A stretch of 64,000 bases of DNA from Rhizobiaceae bacterium (GTDB lineage Bacteria > Pseudomonadota > Alphaproteobacteria > Rhizobiales > Rhizobiaceae): NCBI GenBank assembly GCA_019635775.1, contig JAHBYU010000001.1, forward strand, positions 62,001 to 126,000. The letters run 5' to 3'. Numbering within the stretch: position 1 is the first letter of the stretch; each line of letters starts with the position of its first letter. Shown one piece after another: positions 60,272 to 64,000 of the stretch. A model generated the notes under the pieces. The model was not told the origin of the DNA. It did not search any database and was given only the letters and a program-made list of their open reading frames with translations. Both the position numbers and the translations under genes were made by a program.

Positions 60272-61375
60272 CTACTCGCAGACGGTTCCGCCATGGCGGC
60301 GCGGTGCAAGGTCGAAATGCAGATGTTCTGCGTGATCCGCATTGCTTCCAGGACCCAGGACGGTCTTGAAGGGCCCGCATGCCTCTTCGCGAACCTTGTC
60401 AAGAAATCGGCCGTTCTTTTCCGGCGGGTCGAGTTCGACCGGGATGCTTGTTCCGTTGGACAGGGTGAAGCCTGCGATATCCAGCGCGTTGCCGAACGCG
60501 TGTTCGGAAAGCTTTTGCGTGCCGTTGCGAGGTCTGCAGACGTAGGCAGAGGCGTGGGAGATCGATTCAAGGGTGGTGTCGAACACGGTTTTTGCGGTTG
60601 GCGAGATCACGTCGCGGGCAAATGTTGCTGTTGCCTCGGCCGTCGCGCAGTTCATCTCTGCATCCGGAGTGATGTCGAAATTGCCGCCGAGCGACTGAAG
60701 GACGATCGGATAAGGCATAGAGCAACCGGACGGGTCGCTTTGGCTCTTCGCTTCCTTGAACTTCACGCCCAGTTCGGTCAGGCGGCGTCGGCATGCCAGT
60801 TCTTCGTCAGGCAGCCTTCCGGAAGGGTCTGCCATGACCGCCGATCTGGGATCGGGAGGGGGTAGTGGTTCTTGTGGTTTGTCGCCCTTTTCAGCTTCGA
60901 GCGTCTGGGGATCCGGCCTGTCGGGACGGAATTCGGGCTTCGGCGGCTCGATCGCTTCTTGGGCATCTGGTGGGTCATCAGGTCGAGCCTCCGGCTTTGG
61001 CGGCTCATCCGGAACGACGTCGAGGGGTTCGCCGGAGGGCGTCTGCACGCGGGCAGGCCGGTCTTCGTCCGACGCATTCACTGATGGTTTCTCTTGGGAA
61101 ACAGGGAGCTCTTCGGGAATTGGTGCTTCTGCGTGAAGCAGGTTGCGGTCAGCAAATTCCGGCACGGGGGCTGTGGCCGGCAGGCGGATCTGGTTGCCGG
61201 TGGTCGCTTTTTTGGTCTTGCGCGTCTTTTTTCGCTGTTTTTGCACCTTATGCTGCGGCGCAGAGAACATTTTTTCGAGCCAGTTCGGTGCCGCGACAGC
61301 TTCCGGGGGTGAAGAAAAAATCATTCCAGAGATCGCGACAGCGAGAAGCAACCTTGAAAGCGTAGCGCCGAGCAT
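60272..61375 (-). CDS. Extensin-like protein with peptidase-type motifs, Pro-rich linker
   Basis: A 367-residue paralogue of the neighbouring gene. A signal peptide (MLGATLSRLLLAVAISGMIFSSPPEAVAA) is followed by a basic segment (KVQKQRKKTRKTKK) and a long Pro/Glu/Asp-rich stretch (residues ~80-190). The extensin-like domain has CRRRLTELGVKFKEA, SEHAFGNALDI and a DHAEHLHFD motif, so the zinc-peptidase pattern is kept. The linker could span the peptidoglycan. ATG 61375 sets the signal peptide; the longer frame to 61441 is not needed. It lies 138 bases from the paralogue. Confidence 0.88.
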   Translation of the reverse strand: MLGATLSRLLLAVAISGMIFSSPPEAVAAPNWLEKMFSAPQHKVQKQRKKTRKTKKATTGNQIRLPATAPVPEFADRNLLHAEAPIPEELPVSQEKPSVNASDEDRPARVQTPSGEPLDVVPDEPPKPEARPDDPPDAQEAIEPPKPEFRPDRPDPQTLEAEKGDKPQEPLPPPDPRSAVMADPSGRLPDEELACRRRLTELGVKFKEAKSQSDPSGCSMPYPIVLQSLGGNFDITPDAEMNCATAEATATFARDVISPTAKTVFDTTLESISHASAYVCRPRNGTQKLSEHAFGNALDIAGFTLSNGTSIPVELDPPEKNGRFLDKVREEACGPFKTVLGPGSNADHAEHLHFDLAPRRHGGTVCE

Positions 61376-61437
61376 GGCTGCAAAACGTCGATGGCGCACG
61401 GCGGTTGCATGAGGGATGCACCTTGCCCGCTCACAAA

Positions 61438-61878
61438 TCATTGCGGGGCTGAAACGCCAATCGCCTCGAGCCCTTCCTCTAGCCAGTCTGCCAGCATGGG
61501 CATGCCAAGCAGGTAGCGAACTGCGTTGTAACGCCTGTCTCTGGCCTCCACCACGGCATCTGCGAATTCCCCGGCTTCGTAGTCGCCGCGACCGATCCAG
61601 GTCAGCGCGATCAACTCAGCCGCCTCGTCTATGTTGAGTTCGCGCACGATCTGGCGCAGTTCGCGCTCCGTCTGGTCCTCGGTCTCCTCTTCGGCGAGAC
61701 CGTCATGGTGATGTGGATCGTGCGCGTCCCCGTCCAGCTCGACCTCATGCTCGGAGCCGTCGTCATAATCCCCGTTGACGGCAGCGCTTACAGTGCGCGC
61801 CTTGTCGACGATCAGGCGCACCGTGTCTGGTGCAATGGTCAGGTCCCATACCGGCTCTTCGATCTTTCGCACGGCCAC
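61438..61878 (-). CDS. DUF3775 domain-containing protein
   Basis: A 146-residue acidic protein: IAPDTVRLIVDKARTVSAAV, an Asp/Glu/His-rich loop (ELDGDAHDPHHHDGLAEEETED), then LRQIVRELNIDEAAELIALTWIGRGDYEAGEFADAVVEARDRRYNAVRYLLGMPMLADWLEEGL. This matches DUF3775, a Rhizobiales-rich family without known function. The His-rich loop might bind metal. It lies 60 bases downstream of the permease gene stop. Confidence 0.85.
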   Translation of the reverse strand: MAVRKIEEPVWDLTIAPDTVRLIVDKARTVSAAVNGDYDDGSEHEVELDGDAHDPHHHDGLAEEETEDQTERELRQIVRELNIDEAAELIALTWIGRGDYEAGEFADAVVEARDRRYNAVRYLLGMPMLADWLEEGLEAIGVSAPQ

Positions 61879-61939
61879 GCTCCATATCCTGACCGAAAGT
61901 AAGCAAAATGCGGCGTAGGATGCAAACTGTCGCCCCCGG

Positions 61940-63166
61940 TCACAACGGGATGAGCCCGATCGCCCAGAGCCACACGACCGTTACGGCCATGCTGGCAAGT
62001 GTCATGGGGATTCCGGATCGCGCGAAATCCACGAAGCCCAGCCTCACGCCGGTCGCCTCCGCCCGCTCGGCAACGATGATGTTGCAAAGCGAGCCCGTCA
62101 GCAGCAGATTCCCCGCAAAGGTTGACAGGAGCGCGAGCGCGGTAAGTGCGCCATCAGAAAGGTCTGGAACGAGCTTTATCAAGAGGATTACAGCCGGCAC
62201 ATTGCCGATGGTGTTCGAAGCGATGAGCGTCAGCGGCGCGAGCACGGACAGTTGGTCGGGCAATAATCCCTGCTCGGCAAGCCAGGCGAGTCCGTCCTGG
62301 GAAAGACCGGTCTTGCCGAATGAGGCCGTAACCCCGAACAGGCAGACGAAAAGCAGCAACAACTGCCAATCGACGGCGCTAATCATCGCACGCGACGACA
62401 GCTTGCGCGACATGAGCAGCACACCGGCGACTGCCAGGGCCGAGAGCTCTCGCGGCAATGGAGTAAGGAAAAGCGCAATTAGGATGAAGATCGCGGCCAG
62501 TCCTTTCGCCAACTGGAAGCGGTCGATCGGCGGCGTGGGTAGCTCACCAGGAGCCTTTCCCGTCCCTGGTGTCAGACGCCACGTGGCCAAGATCGTAACA
62601 TAGACGATAGCGAGAGTAGCGATCGTCGGGGGCAAGGCGTGCAGTAGGTATGTCCAGAAATCCAGGCCGCCTGCCTGTCCGATCAGGATGTTTTGCGGAT
62701 TGCCGATAAGGGTGGCGGCGGAGCCTGCGTTCGCTGCCCCTGCGAGGCCGATCAGGTAGGGGCGAGGATCGAGCTTTTCGGATATCAAGCCAGCGGCAAC
62801 AAGTGGTGTCAGGGCGAACACGATGACATCGTTCGTGAAGATGGCGGCAAGTGTGCCAGTTACAGCGATCAGGATTGCAAGCAGACGCCTGGGATTGTGT
62901 GCGGCATGCACGACCCAGTGAGCGACCCATCCGTAGAAACCCGAATGTTCGAACTGGGCCGACAGGATCATCAGCGCGAAAAGAAGCGTGATGGTGGGCA
63001 TGTCCACTGCCGCACCCGCTTCCGCGAGCGACAGGTCCTCGGTGGCAAGCAATACTATGAGGCCCAGCAGCGCCACACCGGTACGGTCGATGGCGAGCCC
63101 CGGCACACGTCCCAGGGCCATGCCCAGATAGACCAGCAGGAAAACGACGACGGACAGCGTGGTCAT
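61940..63166 (-). CDS. SLC13/ArsB-type anion permease
   Basis: A 408-residue membrane protein with about eleven hydrophobic helices. It resembles the ArsB/NhaD/SLC13 permease group: FTNDVIVFALTPLV near residue 110, GAANAGSAATLIGNPQNILIGQ near 145, and a second-half counterpart ASNTIGNVPAVILL. The repeated helix-hairpin with an asparagine-rich turn is typical of the ion-transporter superfamily. The transported ion (Na+/H+, dicarboxylate or arsenite) cannot be told from sequence. No arsenic genes are adjacent. Confidence 0.85.
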   Translation of the reverse strand: MTTLSVVVFLLVYLGMALGRVPGLAIDRTGVALLGLIVLLATEDLSLAEAGAAVDMPTITLLFALMILSAQFEHSGFYGWVAHWVVHAAHNPRRLLAILIAVTGTLAAIFTNDVIVFALTPLVAAGLISEKLDPRPYLIGLAGAANAGSAATLIGNPQNILIGQAGGLDFWTYLLHALPPTIATLAIVYVTILATWRLTPGTGKAPGELPTPPIDRFQLAKGLAAIFILIALFLTPLPRELSALAVAGVLLMSRKLSSRAMISAVDWQLLLLFVCLFGVTASFGKTGLSQDGLAWLAEQGLLPDQLSVLAPLTLIASNTIGNVPAVILLIKLVPDLSDGALTALALLSTFAGNLLLTGSLCNIIVAERAEATGVRLGFVDFARSGIPMTLASMAVTVVWLWAIGLIPL

Positions 63167-63329
63167 GGCAGGGAATCGCAGGCTTGTTGAGAAAAGCTGT
63201 TATGAAATAGCGCAGTCTGGAATTTTGTGCGCGGGGGACACGGAAATTTTCCGCATTCGCTGCCGGTGCGTTCCCTTGCAACTGCCTTGCGGGGAGGGCA
63301 AGGATCGAAGCGACACGAGGAGGACCACC

Positions 63330-64000
63330 ATGTCGCTGAAAGACAAGACGCTTTTCATCTCCGGTGGGTCGCGTGGCATTGGACTTGCGATTGCGCTGCG
63401 GGCCGCAAGGGACGGCGCCAATGTGACGATCGCCGCGAAGACCGCCGAACCGCATCCGAAACTTCCCGGAACCATCCATACCGCTGCCGGGGAAATCGAG
63501 AAGGCAGGTGGCCGGGCGTTGCCCGCGCTCTGCGATATCCGCGACGAAGCGCAGGTTGCGGATGCCGTGGCAAGGACGGTCGAGACATTCGGCGGTATCG
63601 ACATCTGCATCAACAACGCCAGCGCCATCAGCCTGACAGGGACACTTGAGACAGAGATGAAGCGCTACGACCTGATGCACCAGATCAACACGCGAGGCAC
63701 ATTCCTCGTTTCCAAGCTCTGCATCCCGCATCTGAAGAAGGCGCAGAACCCACATATTCTCAACCTCGCGCCGCCGCTCGACATGGCCTCGAAATGGTTT
63801 AAGGGCCACGTTGCCTACACCATGGCGAAATTCGGCATGTCGATGTGCACACTTGGAATGAGCGCGGAGTTCGCTAAGGACGGCATCGCAGTGAACTCGC
63901 TCTGGCCGCTGACCGCGATCGATACGGCAGCAGTGCGCAATCTGCTGGGTGGCGAACAGGTCGCGGCAATGAGCAGATCGCCTCAGATTCTGGCCGACGC
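63330..64000 (+). CDS. Short-chain dehydrogenase/reductase (HSDL2-like), truncated by the window end
   Basis: At least 223 codons, open to the window end. ATG 63330 follows GAGGAGGA and gives MSLKDKTLFISGGSRGIGLAIALR, with the cofactor loop GGSRGIG at 12-18. Later come NNAS and the active-site Y-T-M-A-K (YxxxK). The segment LNLAPPLDMASKWFKGHVAYTMAKFGMS resembles HSDL2-type SDRs, in which the residue before PP is Ser; here it is Ala, so the classic catalytic Ser may be missing. The substrate is unknown and the C-terminus is outside the window. Confidence 0.88.
   Translation, partial: MSLKDKTLFISGGSRGIGLAIALRAARDGANVTIAAKTAEPHPKLPGTIHTAAGEIEKAGGRALPALCDIRDEAQVADAVARTVETFGGIDICINNASAISLTGTLETEMKRYDLMHQINTRGTFLVSKLCIPHLKKAQNPHILNLAPPLDMASKWFKGHVAYTMAKFGMSMCTLGMSAEFAKDGIAVNSLWPLTAIDTAAVRNLLGGEQVAAMSRSPQILAD

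Noticed and set aside
1-64000. tRNA, rRNA, CRISPR array, insertion sequence or prophage
   Set aside because: I scanned the intergenic intervals and saw no cloverleaf-like tRNA, no spaced direct repeats, and no transposase, integrase or phage gene. A covariance-model search could still find a short RNA I missed.

Overview
The window looks like chromosome from an alphaproteobacterium of the Rhizobiales (Hyphomicrobiales), most likely the Phyllobacteriaceae/Mesorhizobium group. This is inferred from the high G+C content, the protein families (DUF1285, BA14K, DUF3775, DUF6665, extensin-like proteins), the bc1 operon next to apt, and a rhizobial-type GCATGATC...GATCATGC intergenic palindrome. About 71 protein genes are called, most of them housekeeping. 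I see no tRNA, rRNA, CRISPR array, transposase or prophage.

Layout. 1-2193 (-): MoxR ATPase, DUF58 protein and the start of a BatA/DUF4159-type membrane protein, an envelope-stress type operon. 2360-4880 (+): DUF1285, CoA-type Nudix hydrolase and CCA-adding enzyme, translationally coupled. 4937-6934: DUF1059, hemF, a small protein and trmL. 7220-11736 (+): a small protein, two coupled half-size ABC exporters and a DUF6665 protein. 12006-15394 (+): petABC (cytochrome bc1), a terminator, then apt. 15467-17411 (-): two MaoC-like hydratases and corA. 17523-22445: a carbohydrate ABC importer (permease, ATPase, binding protein) with a zinc alcohol dehydrogenase, and a divergent GntR regulator. 22498-26964 (-): ychF, pth, rplY, prs and a lipoprotein. 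27067-29012 (-): pgeF and a creatinase-like M24 protein without the usual metal ligands.

29145-36882 holds cell-envelope functions: a glycosyltransferase, MidA-type methyltransferase, lgt, ubiK, a YbjN protein, a CsaA-type tRNA-binding protein, then a GT2 enzyme coupled to a polytopic membrane protein and a convergent GT4 enzyme. 36935-41304: an EnvZ-like kinase, cardiolipin synthase, an OmpR-type regulator and a MarR regulator. 41550-47007: ilvE, small and secreted proteins, a metallo-beta-lactamase-fold hydrolase, BA14K, two cold-shock proteins, a lipoprotein with two Kazal inhibitor domains, and DUF1428. 47008-51069: a long-tailed UvrB and a DUF3137 protein. 51609-55347 (-): a three-gene catabolic operon (GMC oxidoreductase, enolase-superfamily dehydratase, beta-hydroxyacid dehydrogenase). 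55510-64000: an acyl-CoA thioesterase, an HxlR regulator divergent from an FMN reductase, CorC-like, LssY_C, two extensin-like proteins, DUF3775, an SLC13/ArsB-type permease and a truncated SDR.

The least explained DNA is 51059-51500. It has no convincing gene. On the minus strand it reads as a run of GNRA- and UUCG-capped hairpins ending in an intrinsic terminator with a U-tract, so I propose a structured non-coding RNA of roughly 400 nt that I could not match to RNase P, tmRNA, 6S or SRP RNA. Other points of interest are a perfect operator-like palindrome in the HxlR/FMN-reductase divergent region, a palindrome overlapping a strong promoter upstream of ilvE, the Kazal lipoprotein, and the metal-less M24 protein.
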